Below are positions 10,295 to 20,531 of a DNA stretch of 64,000 bases, in pieces. Within the stretch, counting starts at the first letter, position 1. Every line of letters starts with the position of its first letter. A program made the position numbers and the translations under genes. This DNA comes from Corynebacterium suranareeae. Its GTDB lineage: Bacteria; Actinomycetota; Actinomycetes; Mycobacteriales; Mycobacteriaceae. Location: NCBI RefSeq assembly GCF_002355155.1, contig NZ_AP017369.1:1860001-1924000 (forward strand). Direction: 5' to 3'. The notes beneath the pieces were generated by a model. It was not told where the DNA came from. It saw only the letters and a program-made list of their open reading frames with translations, and did not search any database.

Positions 10295-11494
10295 CTAATC
10301 GGTTTTGATAAACAATCGCACCACATCATCGGCAAACCGAGCAACCTCTGGGAACCTGGAATCCAGACCGCGCGCAGCAAATCGCTGCAGCGCCCCAAAA
10401 GTTTCGTGGAGATCTTGCTGAACTAGCTCATCATCTTCAGCTGAGCGCGGAAGCAATAGTTCATTAAGGTCTGCTGTATCAATTTCGGTGTTACCATCCT
10501 CAGAAACATGTAGGAGATTTAGCATGCCGCTGATAGAACCTAGCTTCATGAAGGCAACGCTCGATAGTGCCCAGCCAATAAGTGCAGTTACGATACGCGC
10601 TTGGAGGCGTTCCTCATTGTTTACATTAGGCCAGATTCCACGGACTTCTTGGACCCAGGAATCAATGAGTTCATCAGCTTCATCATCAGAAATAGGTCGG
10701 CTGAACACAAATTGCGGGAATCCAGCAATTACGCATGCAACATCGAAGGTGGCGTCCCTGAAACCGGCTACTTCATAATCAAGGAAGTGGGTGCGATCCG
10801 CGACAATGATGTTGTCTGGCGACAAATCGAACGGTGTAAATGCGCGGTGGCGTCCAGAAGTTAAACGGCGCCTGGCTACGCGCGCAAACTCCTCGACTAC
10901 CTCTGGAACAGTGACGCCGGCGTCGATAAGTATCTTTTTGCCCACCTCGATGGCCGCAGGTAGCAGCCTGTCTCGGTTTTTCTGCATTTCGGCGGTGGCT
11001 GGGTATTTTGCCAGCATGCGGTTGAGCAGGATGTTGAAGTCTTCTTCACGGTCTGCCGTTGCGGCATGCAGGCTACCTAGGGACTGGCCGAGGTTGCGCA
11101 AGATTTGCATGCGCTGATCGCCGGTGCGCTGGTCAAGCAGCTCTGCAAACGTGTCGCCGTTACCGGAATCTGAAATAACAATGATGCGTTTGTCGATGTC
11201 ATAGGCCAAAATAACTGGACCAGGGCGCACATCTTCAGATAAAGACGTGGTGAATTGATAGGAAACGATCTCGCGCACCAGCGCGGAATCATCAAAAACA
11301 TCACCGGTACTTGGCACATACTTCAGCACAACGGAACGCTGTTGGAGGAATGGAGAATTGGCTACCCTGGCCCGCAGCACTGCTGAGGTGCCGGACCCAT
11401 TGAGCTGCTCCACATCAGAAAGTGTTTGAACACCGCCGTAACGCTTTGTCAGCAAATCTTCTGCGATCGCAACAATTTCTTCGTGGCTCAGCAT
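10295..11494 (-). CDS. Protein-kinase-fold phosphotransferase (aminoglycoside phosphotransferase-like)
   Basis: About 399 aa from ATG at 11494 (MLSHEEIV), chosen because AAGGAG lies seven bases before it; the open frame runs 35 codons further up without a ribosome site. The order of motifs is that of APH/choline-kinase proteins: a glycine-containing N-lobe (LNGSGTSAVLRARV), lysine in VVLKYV, the catalytic loop FDLSPDNI and the metal-binding LDYE. The usual histidine of the HxD catalytic loop is phenylalanine here, but the aspartate and asparagine are kept. It lies between aspS and rarA, so a housekeeping small-molecule or sugar kinase is more likely than a resistance gene. Substrate unknown. 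Confidence 0.75.
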   Translation of the reverse strand: MLSHEEIVAIAEDLLTKRYGGVQTLSDVEQLNGSGTSAVLRARVANSPFLQQRSVVLKYVPSTGDVFDDSALVREIVSYQFTTSLSEDVRPGPVILAYDIDKRIIVISDSGNGDTFAELLDQRTGDQRMQILRNLGQSLGSLHAATADREEDFNILLNRMLAKYPATAEMQKNRDRLLPAAIEVGKKILIDAGVTVPEVVEEFARVARRRLTSGRHRAFTPFDLSPDNIIVADRTHFLDYEVAGFRDATFDVACVIAGFPQFVFSRPISDDEADELIDSWVQEVRGIWPNVNNEERLQARIVTALIGWALSSVAFMKLGSISGMLNLLHVSEDGNTEIDTADLNELLLPRSAEDDELVQQDLHETFGALQRFAARGLDSRFPEVARFADDVVRLFIKTD

Positions 11495-11706
11495 GGGCAT
11501 TCTCCTTAATACATCCGCCATCAAGCTTGAAATCAAATTAAGAATCAAGCACAGAACAGGTCCCCTATTTTCACCTGTTCTAAAACTTCCGATTAACAAT
11601 CAATGAATTTTGATCGCTTCGGCAAGCTCACTGTCCTCATCCTATGGTACAGAGCACCATTGAATGTGGGGGTGAGTTGGGTTACTTCACCCCCGTTTTC
11701 CTCTAA

Positions 11707-13521
11707 CTACTTCTCAGTTGGCTGCTCTGCCTGTGCCTCAGCTTTTGGCTTTGGCTTAGCATCGATGCCTGCTTCCTTACGCTGCTGTGGAGTAATAGCT
11801 GCAGGAGCGTCTGTCAGTGGGTCAATTCCGCCACCGGACTTAGGGAAAGCGATGACGTCACGGATGGAGTCAAAGCCGCCCAGGAGGGAGACGATGCGGT
11901 CCCAGCCGAATGCGATTCCGCCGTGTGGAGGTGCGCCGAATGCGAAAGCATCAAGCAGGAAGCCGAACTTTTCGCGTGCTTCTTCACCTGTAATACCCAT
12001 GACTTCGAATACGCGTTCCTGAACGTCACGCTGGTGGATACGGATGGACCCGCCACCGATTTCGTTACCGTTGCACACGATGTCGTATGCGTATGCAAGT
12101 GCGTCACCTGGGTTGGTGTCAAAGTTGTCTAAGAACTCTGGCTTAGGTGAGGTAAACGCGTGGTGGACTGCGGTCCACTTGGAGTTACCCAGTGCAACAT
12201 CGCCAGATGCGGTGGCATCTGCTGCAGGCTCAAACATTGGAGCGTCAACGATCCAGGTGAATGCCCAGTCGCCTTCCTTAATCAGGTCAAGCTTCTTTGC
12301 GATCTCGCCACGAGCTGCACCAAGTAGTGCACGGGAAGACTTGGTCTCACCAGCTGCGAAGAAGATGCAGTCGCCTGGCTTCGCGCCAACGTGTGCTGCG
12401 ATTCCTGCGCGCTCAGCATCGGTGATGTTCTTAGCTACAGGTCCGGATAATTCACCGTCTTCACCAACGAGGATGTATGCAAGACCCTTAGCGCCGCGCT
12501 GCTTAGCCCATTCCTGCCATGCATCAAGCTGACGGCGAGGCTGGGAAGCACCACCGGCCATGACTACGGCACCAACGTATTCGTTCTTGAACACGCGGAA
12601 AGTGGTGTCCTGGAAGAACTCGGTGCACTCGGTGATTTCAATGTCGAAGCGCAGGTCTGGCTTATCAGAACCAAAACGACGCATGGCATCGGCGTAAGTC
12701 ATGCGTGGGATTGGAGTCTTGATCTCGTATCCGATCAGCTTCCATACCTCAGAGATGATCTCTTCGCCCAGTGCGATGACATCATCCTGGTCCACGAACG
12801 ACATCTCGACGTCGAGCTGGGTGAACTCTGGCTGGCGGTCTGCGCGGAAATCCTCATCGCGGTAGCAACGAGCGATCTGGTAGTAGCGCTCCATACCTGC
12901 AACCTGCAGCAGCTGCTTGAACAGCTGTGGAGACTGTGGCAATGCATAGAAGGTGCCTGGGCGCAGACGAGCTGGGACCAGGAAGTCGCGTGCACCTTCT
13001 GGGGTAGAGCGAGTCAAGGTTGGGGTCTCGATCTCAGTGAAATCGTGACGATCCAGCACAGTGCGCGCAGCCTTGTTGGCAGCAGAACGCAGACGCAGAG
13101 CATTCGCCTGAACGGGGCGACGCAGATCCAGGTAGCGGTACTTCAGGCGGGTCTCCTCGCCTACTTCACCAGCCGAGGATGCATCCTCAATCTGGAAAGG
13201 CAGTGGAGCTGACTCGTTGAGTACCTCAAATTCGGTGACACTGATTTCAATGTCGCCGGAAGCAAGGTTAGGGTTCTGAGAGCCTTCAGGGCGCTCTTCG
13301 ACGACGCCGGTGACGCGAAGGACGAACTCGCTGCGCAGTGCGTGTGCACGCTCAGCAACGTCCTCATTGCGGAAAACAACCTGGGCAATGCCGGAACGGT
13401 CGCGAAGATCGATGAAGATCACGCCACCGTGGTCACGGCGACGGTTGACCCAGCCGGTCAGAGTAACTGACTGGCCTGCGTTTTCTTTACGAAGCTCGCC
13501 TGAGAGATGAGTGCGCAGCAC
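11707..13521 (-). CDS. aspS: Aspartyl-tRNA synthetase (possibly Asp/Asn non-discriminating)
   Basis: Class II synthetase of 604 aa, the bacterial long form. The N-terminal OB fold ([21 protein letters not shown]) binds the anticodon; motif 2 is [21 protein letters not shown], the flipping-loop region is QSPQLFKQ, a bacterial GAD insertion follows, and motif 3 is [12 protein letters not shown] near the end. The last 20 residues are a polar Lys/Glu/Ala tail. Many actinobacteria lack asparaginyl-tRNA synthetase and use AspS plus GatCAB to make Asn-tRNA, so relaxed specificity is possible; the sequence alone does not prove it. Confidence 0.97.
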   Translation of the reverse strand: MLRTHLSGELRKENAGQSVTLTGWVNRRRDHGGVIFIDLRDRSGIAQVVFRNEDVAERAHALRSEFVLRVTGVVEERPEGSQNPNLASGDIEISVTEFEVLNESAPLPFQIEDASSAGEVGEETRLKYRYLDLRRPVQANALRLRSAANKAARTVLDRHDFTEIETPTLTRSTPEGARDFLVPARLRPGTFYALPQSPQLFKQLLQVAGMERYYQIARCYRDEDFRADRQPEFTQLDVEMSFVDQDDVIALGEEIISEVWKLIGYEIKTPIPRMTYADAMRRFGSDKPDLRFDIEITECTEFFQDTTFRVFKNEYVGAVVMAGGASQPRRQLDAWQEWAKQRGAKGLAYILVGEDGELSGPVAKNITDAERAGIAAHVGAKPGDCIFFAAGETKSSRALLGAARGEIAKKLDLIKEGDWAFTWIVDAPMFEPAADATASGDVALGNSKWTAVHHAFTSPKPEFLDNFDTNPGDALAYAYDIVCNGNEIGGGSIRIHQRDVQERVFEVMGITGEEAREKFGFLLDAFAFGAPPHGGIAFGWDRIVSLLGGFDSIRDVIAFPKSGGGIDPLTDAPAAITPQQRKEAGIDAKPKPKAEAQAEQPTEK

Positions 13522-13740
13522 GTTGGTGGAAGTCCTTCCGCTTGGTTTTGATCAGTCGATGGTTTCTGGAGCTTTAATCATTTTTCTCAACCACCCGAAA
13601 AGGGCGGGCATGCAGCCCAGAAACAGGCAACACACGCATTGTACCCGCCAACCGCTAGACCTTTAACCTTGAGTGGTTTTAAAGCGAGCCATTCCCCACA
13701 ATTGCGTCCATTTTGTTACACCCTTTTGCCCTTGTTCATC

Positions 13741-13754
13741 TATGTAATGTGCCA
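13741..13754 (+). promoter_or_regulatory. -10 element implying a leaderless metallopeptidase mRNA
   Basis: TATGTAAT at 13741-13748 has a good extended -10 shape and ends five bases before the ATG at 13754. Transcription would then start at or within a base or two of the start codon, and no ribosome-binding sequence is present. Leaderless mRNAs are common in corynebacteria. The -35 region is weak. Confidence 0.5.
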
Positions 13755-14659
13755 TGATTTCTTCCATGACCTTTCGTGAAGATGTAACTCGATCAGGTGG
13801 AAAAGTCCGCAAAAGCGGTGGCGGTGGCCGAGGTATGGCTGTCGGCGGCGGCATCGGTGGTTTATTGATTGTCGGGCTCTTCTTATTGTTGGGCGGTAAC
13901 CCCGGTGAGATCGGCCAGATTCTCGGAGGAGATCAAAACCAGATCGAATCTGGAGAGTCCACTGGAGCTGGCGACTTTGACCATTGCCAAACAGGTGCAG
14001 ATGCCAATGCCGCCGATGATTGTCGCTTGTACTACACCACTTTTTCGGTAAATGAACTGTGGGCGGAACTGCTTCCGGCACAGGCTGGCATCCAATACAC
14101 CGAACCGACCATGGATATGTTTGAAGGTTCCACGCAATCTGGGTGTGGTTTTGCTTCTGCTTCCACTGGTCCGTTCTACTGTCCTTCAGACCAAGTTGCC
14201 TATTTTGATTTGAGTTTCTTCGAGCAGATGCGCCAATTCGGTGCAGAAAATGCCCCGCTCGCCCAGATGTACATCGTGGCACATGAGTACGGCCACCACA
14301 TCCAAAACCTCGAGGGCACACTGGGCCTATCCGATTACAACGATCCGGGTGCTGATTCCAACGCCGTCAAGATCGAGTTGCAAGCCGATTGCTACGCAGG
14401 CATCTGGGCTAATCACTCCAGCGAAGGCCCAGATCCGCTGCTCGCGCCAATCACCGAATCCGAGCTTGATTCCGCGCTGACAGCTGCAAGTGCCGTGGGT
14501 GATGACAACATCCAGGAGCGCTCAGGCGGAGACGTCAACCCTGAAAGCTGGACCCATGGCTCCTCGCAGCAGCGCAAGGACGCTTTCCTCGCTGGCTACA
14601 CCACCGGCCAAATGAGCTCCTGCGACTTCCTCGGCCGGGGCGTCTACACCGACGCTTAA
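13754..14659 (+). CDS. Membrane-anchored neutral zinc metallopeptidase (YpfJ-like)
   Basis: 301 aa. A short basic, glycine-rich cytoplasmic N-terminus is followed by one membrane helix (about 31-48); the rest should be outside the cell. The zinc motif HEYGH is at residues 177-181, with a further candidate ligand in ELQADCYAGIWAN and paired cysteines (C78, C90, C131, C143) suggesting disulfides. These are the marks of the putative neutral zinc metallopeptidase family; its physiological substrate is unknown. The start is taken at 13754 because of the -10 element just upstream; ATG at 13766 (MTFRED) is the alternative. It is a single gene between opposite-strand neighbours. Confidence 0.88.
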   Translation: MISSMTFREDVTRSGGKVRKSGGGGRGMAVGGGIGGLLIVGLFLLLGGNPGEIGQILGGDQNQIESGESTGAGDFDHCQTGADANAADDCRLYYTTFSVNELWAELLPAQAGIQYTEPTMDMFEGSTQSGCGFASASTGPFYCPSDQVAYFDLSFFEQMRQFGAENAPLAQMYIVAHEYGHHIQNLEGTLGLSDYNDPGADSNAVKIELQADCYAGIWANHSSEGPDPLLAPITESELDSALTAASAVGDDNIQERSGGDVNPESWTHGSSQQRKDAFLAGYTTGQMSSCDFLGRGVYTDA

Positions 14660-14692
14660 AGCATTGCTTTTCGACGCCTCCCCACACCCTGG

Positions 14693-15217
14693 CTACTCTG
14701 CCCGCATATCCGCTGCAATGCGGTAAAACGTCCGGCGGCTAGCCAATGGTGTTCCACCACTATCTTGGTAGCGATCAAAAATCCGCCCCACCCCTAGGCC
14801 CTCCTCAAACTCTTGAGTAAGAAGGGCCATTATTTTTTCGCAGCTTTCCTTACTCACTTTGTTGGGCCAATTGCGCTCACTATACGGAATTGGGTTTTCC
14901 ACTCGTGGACGAGGCTTATGCCGATAGTGGTGGCTCGATTCCGACAACCCAACCAAAGCTAACGCATCTTTCTTGTTGTAGCCCGCACTGCGCAACGACG
15001 TGATTATTTCCTCTTCAGCTGCGACCAAACTGGCATAACGCTCGCACTCTTCGACGGTAAGTTCCTTACCTCCTCGACGTATTCCATGCCACTGCTTGGC
15101 ATCTTCACGGTAAGCTTTCGCCGCCTCCTCGACTTCTTCCCTACCAACCTCCCCGTTTTGGAGCAGCTCAATACTTTTGCGTAGAGCTTCAGCATTTCGG
15201 TCATCAGCGGCAATCAT
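14693..15217 (-). pseudogene. Fragment resembling the N-terminal part of a DDE/rve transposase
   Basis: 174 aa. The first half is a charged helical region; the middle (SLRSAGYNKKDALALVGLSESSHHYRHKPRPR) has the shape of the HTH plus basic linker found before the catalytic domain of integrase-core (rve) transposases, and RRTFYRIAADMR resembles the next conserved block. No DDE catalytic domain follows: the frame stops after this block. I read it as a truncated transposase or remnant rather than a working enzyme. No terminal inverted repeats were found. It may instead be an unrelated HTH protein. Confidence 0.5.
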
Positions 15218-15327
15218 GAATCAAGTTTGGCGTTAAAACCGTTTTTATTCAAGGAGGCCTACCTAATCTTGGCCCTGCCTTTCAAATTTTAACCAAGCCC
15301 CAATTTGGGTTGTTTAAGAAAGGTCTT

Positions 15328-15512
15328 TAAAAGCGAATTTGTAAGGTCACCCTCCTAGTCGCTTCTTAGGTTTTGGGCTTCATTTCATCTGGAAACCAAG
15401 GAAGCTTTTACAGCGGAGATTTTTGGTCAAATATGCTGTTATCCCGGACTACAAATTTAATCTGACGACCAAGGACCTTGGAAACACCCTATGGATTTGG
15501 TCGTGTTGAACA
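15328..15512. repeat. Composite dispersed intergenic repeat (family R2, copy B)
   Basis: Degenerate copy of the element at 2906-3158 and 24636-24887. It includes AAAGCGAATTTGTAAGGTCAC, TTCATTTCATCTGG, CCAAGGAAGCTTTTACAG, TTTTTGGTCAAATATGCTG and ends in CTATGGATTTGGTCG. It fills the gap between the transposase relic and the SNF2 gene. Confidence 0.72.
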
Positions 15513-15556
15513 GTTTAAAGAAACTAAGCAGTAGTTTTAGCTTGTCGTCTTTAATG

Positions 15557-15800
15557 GGCTATTTAAGAGACCAAGATTTCCACATGAGTGTTTGTATCCC
15601 CCGAGGCCTAATAGGCTCTTACAAGCGATTCTGCGAGGCCACTTTTCTAACCCTTATCCTCGATTTTGTGCCTTACAAGACCATGACCATACCAGGTGAC
15701 CGAGAATCTTAATACAGAGCAGATCCTGGTCGCATAGGACGGTCACAAGCTCTGTACACCAAACCCGGTGACCGAAAATCTTTGACCCCTTTAGACTCGG
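15557..15800. repeat. Second dispersed-repeat block (family R3 plus GGTCGCATAGGACGGT pairs)
   Basis: Starts with GGCTATTTAAGAGACC, identical to 24636-24651, then CATGAGTGTTTGTATC and TTACAAGCGATTCTGCGAGG, the R3 words. From about 15690 to 15800 two related units follow, each with GGTGACCGA(G/A)AATCTT and (C/T)GCATAGGACGGT or TCATATAGGACGGT, forming an internal direct repeat. The rest of the 15218-15977 gap shows no gene I would support. Confidence 0.65.
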
Positions 15801-15977
15801 TCATATAGGACGGTTTTAAAAACTCCCACAGGTTCAATCTGACCGCCATCATTGGTTCGCTCGAATCTCCAAAATCCAAAGGTAAATACCCAGGTCAGAG
15901 ACCTGACTTTAGGGCCCCTAAGCAACAGTTGCGAAAGTCAGGTGATGCAGAAAGCTGTTAACCAACTTTGTCAGCAT

Positions 15978-18629
15978 TTAGGTTTCAGATACTGCAAGCC
16001 CAAGACGTGCTCTCTCTTCATCGATAACGCGCGCTGCCAGCTGTGATTCCGTGATGTCCACGGCATCTGGAATCTCTGCGGTCTCAGATAGACGGGCGTA
16101 GACGTCAAAGATGTGGCTTTTGCCTGCCAGGATTTCTAGCATGCGTTCGTCGGCAGTTTCGTCGCCGATGAGTCGGTGAACCTGGACGGTGGCGGTTTGG
16201 CCCATGCGGTGGACTCGGGCGACTGCTTGCTGTTCCACGCTTGGTTTTACTTGGGGTTCACAAATGATGCATAGGCTCGCGGATTGGATATTTAAACCTA
16301 CTCCCCCGGCGGTGATTTGGGCTATGAGGGCGGAACCGGGTTTGGAGTGGGAGAGGGCGTCGACAAGCAATTGACGCTTGGTGGCAGGCACGTCGCCTGC
16401 AATGCGGCCGATGATGCGCTCGCCTAGGTGCTTTTCCAGTTCGTCGAGGACGTCGAGGAAGTAGGTGAAGATCAGCGCTTTGCGGCCGTGTTCTTCGGCT
16501 TCGTCGAGGAGTTCTATGATGCGCTGCATTTTTGCAGACGTTGAGCGCGGTGTGGGTGAAAGCATGGCGGAGCGACGCATACCCATCCAGCTGCCCTGGC
16601 GGACTTGTTCGTTGTAGGCGCTGCGGTCTTCTGTGGTGAGGTCGATCCAGTCGATGGAGTCGGTGCGCTCTGGGAGTTCGTCAAGTACATCAGCTTGATT
16701 TCTGCGCAAATAGGCTGGTGCGATGCGTTCGCGGAAATCCTCGGCATGCATTTTGGACATGCCTCGAGTGATTAATTCGGGCTGGATGTAGCGCACGAGG
16801 TTTACAAACTCTTCTACTTTGTTTTCTAGTGGTGTGCCCGTCATGAGCAGCGCGTACGGGGCAGCATCAATGAGTTTGCGTAGCGCTTGGGTGCGTTTGG
16901 TTGACGGGTTTTTAATCATGTGAGCTTCATCCGCGATGACTAGGCCCGGCGCGGGAATGTTCATGGCGCGAACACCGTCGTAGGTGCAGATTGCGATTCC
17001 GTTTGATTGGGTCCAGGCGTTGATGGCGTCTTGTTTGTTGTCGCCGTGGGCGATGAATACGGGGAGGTTGAGGAAGCGTTTGCATTCGCGGGTCCAGTTG
17101 ACGATCACGGAGGCGGGTACGACGACGAGGGTGCGGAAGTCTTTTTCGGTGGCGGCGAGGTGTGCTGCTACGGAGAGGGCTTGGACGGTTTTGCCGAGTC
17201 CCATGTCGTCGCCGAGCAGGGTTTTCTTTTGAATGATGGCAAAGCGTGCGCCGAATGATTGGTATCCACGGAGGTGGAGGTCGGTGAGAAAAGTTTTATC
17301 TAGGGTGAGGTCTCTGATTTTTTGGAGGGTGGTGGCGTCGAGGAGTTCGTCAGCCCCTTTGATGTCGCGACCAAGCAGTGTGGATAGGAGGCCTTGGTAG
17401 TGGGCGGGGCGGGCGAGGTAGTCGTCCCAGATATCGGCGGGTGGGGTGGTGATTGTTTGTGGGTAAAAGAGGTTGGGGTTTGCTTCTATCCAGCGTAGGT
17501 CGTCGGTGAACTGCTCGAAATCGGGGGTTGCTGAGTTGATGACGATGTAGGGTTCGAGGCTTGGTGGAATGTGTTCTACGTAGTCGATAACGCGGCTGCG
17601 GCGTGCGCGTTCTTCTGGTGTGATGGTTTCGGTTTGATCAAAGCGTGCGAGCACGTTGATCAGTCCCATGGCGGGTTGGGTGGGTTCGTTCCCGATGGAG
17701 GTGTTTTGTCGGCTCAGTGCTTCTTGTTTGAGCGTTTCTGCTGCGGCTTTCATCCGCCCCGCGGTTTGTGCGCCGATTCCTTGCACGGTGGTGAGGATGG
17801 AGGTGTGCGTTTTGAGCACGTCAGCAACGGTTGTTACGTTAATGGACTCAAGGGAGCCAAAGCGCAGCCGGTGATCAGTGACGGTGCGCAGGGCATCAAT
17901 GGGGAGTTGTTCTAGTAATACTTGGACGCGGAGCTCGTTGATGGATCCCAGAAGTTTTTCGGCTTCGTTTTTCAGCCGGTATTCGGAGTTGGGGTCTTGG
18001 GCGTAGCGTTGGACTACCCGGCGCGCTTGGACAAGGCTGTTACCCTCCCAGGGTTCAACATCTATTTGCGGCATTCCTAGGGCTGAAGCGAGTTCGTGTT
18101 GTGCGCGTTCGATGTAGCGCTCTCCCACCCCATGTATCCCTGGGAAAAGTGCCACGCCTTGTTGCTGGCGGGTATAGGCTGCCTGTACGCCTTCGAGCAT
18201 GCGGGAGACTTCATGGGTGGTAGATGAAATCTCATCGAGTTTGACCATGAGATCAAATGCGGCTTGATCCCCTGCTTGGACTTTGGTGGGGTTGAATAAC
18301 CTGCGAAACATTCCGCCTTGGCTGTCGTTGATGATCTGGCACAGTTGTGGAACCACAGCAACAGATGCCACGAAGTTAGAAAGTGTTGTTTCTGCGTTCA
18401 TGCCGTCAAGAAAGACTTTGACGTACAAGTTATCTGGCCAGGTGATGTTTCGCTGTGGGATCAGGTAGGTATCGGTGCCAAGTGTGCCTTTATCCCCTAC
18501 TCGGACTGCTTCAGGTGAATTCAAAAGGCGCAGCACATTGCTTGCTTGTTGTGCAAGGTTAATGGTGTGCTGCGCTCGATTAAGCAGTGAAGAGATTTGT
18601 GCCCGGTCCATAGCGTTAGATTCTGCCAT
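15978..18629 (-). CDS. SNF2-family DEAD/DEAH-box helicase/ATPase
   Basis: 883 aa. A 450-residue N-terminal region without a recognised catalytic domain, containing the helix-hairpin-helix-like segment VQGIGAQTAGRMKAAAETL, precedes the two-lobed SNF2 motor. Motor motifs: LGDDMGLGKTVQ (I, about residue 473), VVPASVIVNW (Ia), DEAHMIKN (II, about 566), LLMTGTPLEN (III), ALIFTYFLD (IV) and QAVARVHRMGQTATVQVHRL (VI). All catalytic residues are present, so it should translocate on double-stranded DNA. Bacterial members include RapA-like transcription recyclers and components of defence systems; no methylase or nuclease adjoins it. It sits next to repeats and a transposase relic, so recent acquisition is possible. 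Confidence 0.88.
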   Translation of the reverse strand: MAESNAMDRAQISSLLNRAQHTINLAQQASNVLRLLNSPEAVRVGDKGTLGTDTYLIPQRNITWPDNLYVKVFLDGMNAETTLSNFVASVAVVPQLCQIINDSQGGMFRRLFNPTKVQAGDQAAFDLMVKLDEISSTTHEVSRMLEGVQAAYTRQQQGVALFPGIHGVGERYIERAQHELASALGMPQIDVEPWEGNSLVQARRVVQRYAQDPNSEYRLKNEAEKLLGSINELRVQVLLEQLPIDALRTVTDHRLRFGSLESINVTTVADVLKTHTSILTTVQGIGAQTAGRMKAAAETLKQEALSRQNTSIGNEPTQPAMGLINVLARFDQTETITPEERARRSRVIDYVEHIPPSLEPYIVINSATPDFEQFTDDLRWIEANPNLFYPQTITTPPADIWDDYLARPAHYQGLLSTLLGRDIKGADELLDATTLQKIRDLTLDKTFLTDLHLRGYQSFGARFAIIQKKTLLGDDMGLGKTVQALSVAAHLAATEKDFRTLVVVPASVIVNWTRECKRFLNLPVFIAHGDNKQDAINAWTQSNGIAICTYDGVRAMNIPAPGLVIADEAHMIKNPSTKRTQALRKLIDAAPYALLMTGTPLENKVEEFVNLVRYIQPELITRGMSKMHAEDFRERIAPAYLRRNQADVLDELPERTDSIDWIDLTTEDRSAYNEQVRQGSWMGMRRSAMLSPTPRSTSAKMQRIIELLDEAEEHGRKALIFTYFLDVLDELEKHLGERIIGRIAGDVPATKRQLLVDALSHSKPGSALIAQITAGGVGLNIQSASLCIICEPQVKPSVEQQAVARVHRMGQTATVQVHRLIGDETADERMLEILAGKSHIFDVYARLSETAEIPDAVDITESQLAARVIDEERARLGLAVSET

Positions 18630-18671
18630 TAACGCTGATAGGCCGGGAAACGGGAACGGGAACTAGAAACT

Positions 18672-20531
18672 CTAGATTTTAAGTTCTGGGTGGTAGTCCT
18701 TCATCCGCAGGATCTTGTTTACTCTGCTGGCTAGGGTGGAAATTGCGAGCATCAGCACCCAGATAAAGAGCAGTACCCAGACTGCTTGCATAAAGCGTGG
18801 GTCACCGGATGGGGTTTGGTTGAAGATCATCTGGCGCATGAGGTTAATGGCGTAGGTGATCGGGTCATAGGTGTGGAACCAGTGGAAGAATGCTGATTGG
18901 GTTTCTGGTGGGTACAAACCTCCTGAGGACACCAGTTGGAATGCCATCATCACGATCGACAGCACGCGACCTGCTGAGGGGCCTGCGACGTTGTTGAACA
19001 TGTGGGTGATGGAGATAAATACCCAGGAGATGGCGACCATTGCTAGCCAGAGGCCAAATGGGTGTGCTGGGTTGAGGTCCAGCAGGAAGTACAGCACTGC
19101 CCACATGATGCTTGCCTGCCCCAGACCAAGCACGGTTGCTGGAAGGTAGCTTGCCAGTGTGCCTCGCAGTCCACCCATGCGAGAGTCCAAGGCACGGCGG
19201 CTAATCGGGTGCAGGATCATCCAGGTCACGGTTGCACCCATGAACAGTCCGACTGCCATGAAGAACGGTGCAAGACCAATGCCAAAGAGCGGGGTGGTAT
19301 CTCCTGCTTGTTCTGTTTCCACTGGGGTGGCGATGGTCTGATCAGCACCATCAGCAAAGGCAGGGACTTGGCTTGCTCCATCGGAAAGTTTCAGGGCAAG
19401 TTGGTTGGAGCCTTCATCAAGTTGGACGGTGCCATCACGCAGTGCCTGTGCGCCAACCACGAGCTGTTCAGAACCTGCAGCTAGTTGGCTGGTGCCATCT
19501 GCCAAGGTGCGTGCGCCGATGCTCAGTTGACTAGAGCCATCATGAAGTGTTTGCAGGCCGCTTGCCAGTTGTTGGGATGCGGTGACTGCGGAATCAATAC
19601 CGGAGCGATACGTGCTCGAAGGATCAGATAATTCTGAGGCAATGGTTGCTGCGCCATCGCGAAGGATGATCAGCTGGGTGTTGATATCTGGTGCAAGCGC
19701 AGTCAGGGGTGCTACTTGATCGACTAATTGGCCCACACCTTCAGATACTTGGGTTGCTCCTTGACCTAGTTGATCAGTACCGGCGGAGAGTCCAGAAAGT
19801 CCGTCGGCAAGCGTTTGGCTGCCTGTGGCTGCGGAGGCAAGGCCGGTGTCGAGCTGGCTGGCGCCGTCGGCAAGCGATTGCGCACCGTCATTGGCGCTGA
19901 CAATGCCGTCGCGCAGGGTGGCGGCGCCGTCGGCAAGCTGAACTGCGCCATCATTGGCAGACCCGACGCCATCACTAAGGGCGGTGGCACCTTCGGCGGC
20001 TTGGTTCATGCCGTCGCCAAGGGTGGAAAAACCGACCAGCATATTATCCACGATGCGGACACCGAATTCCGTGTCCATGGTCTCCACAACAGTGTTAACC
20101 ACCTGGTTGCCCAGCATGGACGCGATGAAACCGTTGCTGTTGTTAAAAACCGCATTAACGGTTGCTGGCGCTGGTGAATCGCTGGTCACGCTGGCAATGG
20201 AATCGCTGAAGTCTTTCGGGATTTCGATACCGAAGTAGTAGGTGCCATCATTGATTCCCTCGCGGGCTTCCTCAGCACTTACCTCAATGAATTTGATGTT
20301 GTCTTGCTCTAGCAGATTGTCCACCACCTGGGAACCCGCATCGAGTTCGCCTTCATCCTGGTTCACCACAGCCACGGGAAGCTTAGACAGCCCGCCGATC
20401 GGGTCGTAGTAGGCAGAAACAAAAACGCCGCCAAACAGCAACGGCAGCAACATGACCACAACGAAGCCCAATGGTGGGAGTTTTCCGCGGCCGAATCGTT
20501 TCAGCTCTGAGCCAAAGTGTAAAAATGCCAT
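18672..20531 (-). CDS. YhgE/Pip-family ABC-2 type membrane exporter
   Basis: 619 aa. A single N-terminal helix (about 20-40), a large extracytoplasmic domain, and about five C-terminal helices (from roughly residue 400) give the YhgE/Pip topology, as does the opening region VSAYYDPIGGLSKLPVAVVNQDEG. The external domain is dominated by a repeat of about seven residues (LADGA..L..G), which should form a long helical/coiled stalk. The start shares one base with the stop of the degenerate ABC protein (TAATG), so the two are translationally coupled. Family members take part in export of lipids, peptides or drugs; the substrate here is unknown. Confidence 0.9.
   Translation of the reverse strand: MAFLHFGSELKRFGRGKLPPLGFVVVMLLPLLFGGVFVSAYYDPIGGLSKLPVAVVNQDEGELDAGSQVVDNLLEQDNIKFIEVSAEEAREGINDGTYYFGIEIPKDFSDSIASVTSDSPAPATVNAVFNNSNGFIASMLGNQVVNTVVETMDTEFGVRIVDNMLVGFSTLGDGMNQAAEGATALSDGVGSANDGAVQLADGAATLRDGIVSANDGAQSLADGASQLDTGLASAATGSQTLADGLSGLSAGTDQLGQGATQVSEGVGQLVDQVAPLTALAPDINTQLIILRDGAATIASELSDPSSTYRSGIDSAVTASQQLASGLQTLHDGSSQLSIGARTLADGTSQLAAGSEQLVVGAQALRDGTVQLDEGSNQLALKLSDGASQVPAFADGADQTIATPVETEQAGDTTPLFGIGLAPFFMAVGLFMGATVTWMILHPISRRALDSRMGGLRGTLASYLPATVLGLGQASIMWAVLYFLLDLNPAHPFGLWLAMVAISWVFISITHMFNNVAGPSAGRVLSIVMMAFQLVSSGGLYPPETQSAFFHWFHTYDPITYAINLMRQMIFNQTPSGDPRFMQAVWVLLFIWVLMLAISTLASRVNKILRMKDYHPELKI

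Noticed and set aside
10295..11494. Aminoglycoside resistance gene
   Set aside because: The kinase fold is present, but the setting between aspS and rarA and the changed catalytic-loop histidine argue for a housekeeping kinase.
15491..15712. Short rightward frames in the 15.2-16.0 kb gap
   Set aside because: They overlap dispersed repeats, lack ribosome sites and have no homologous look; treated as non-coding.
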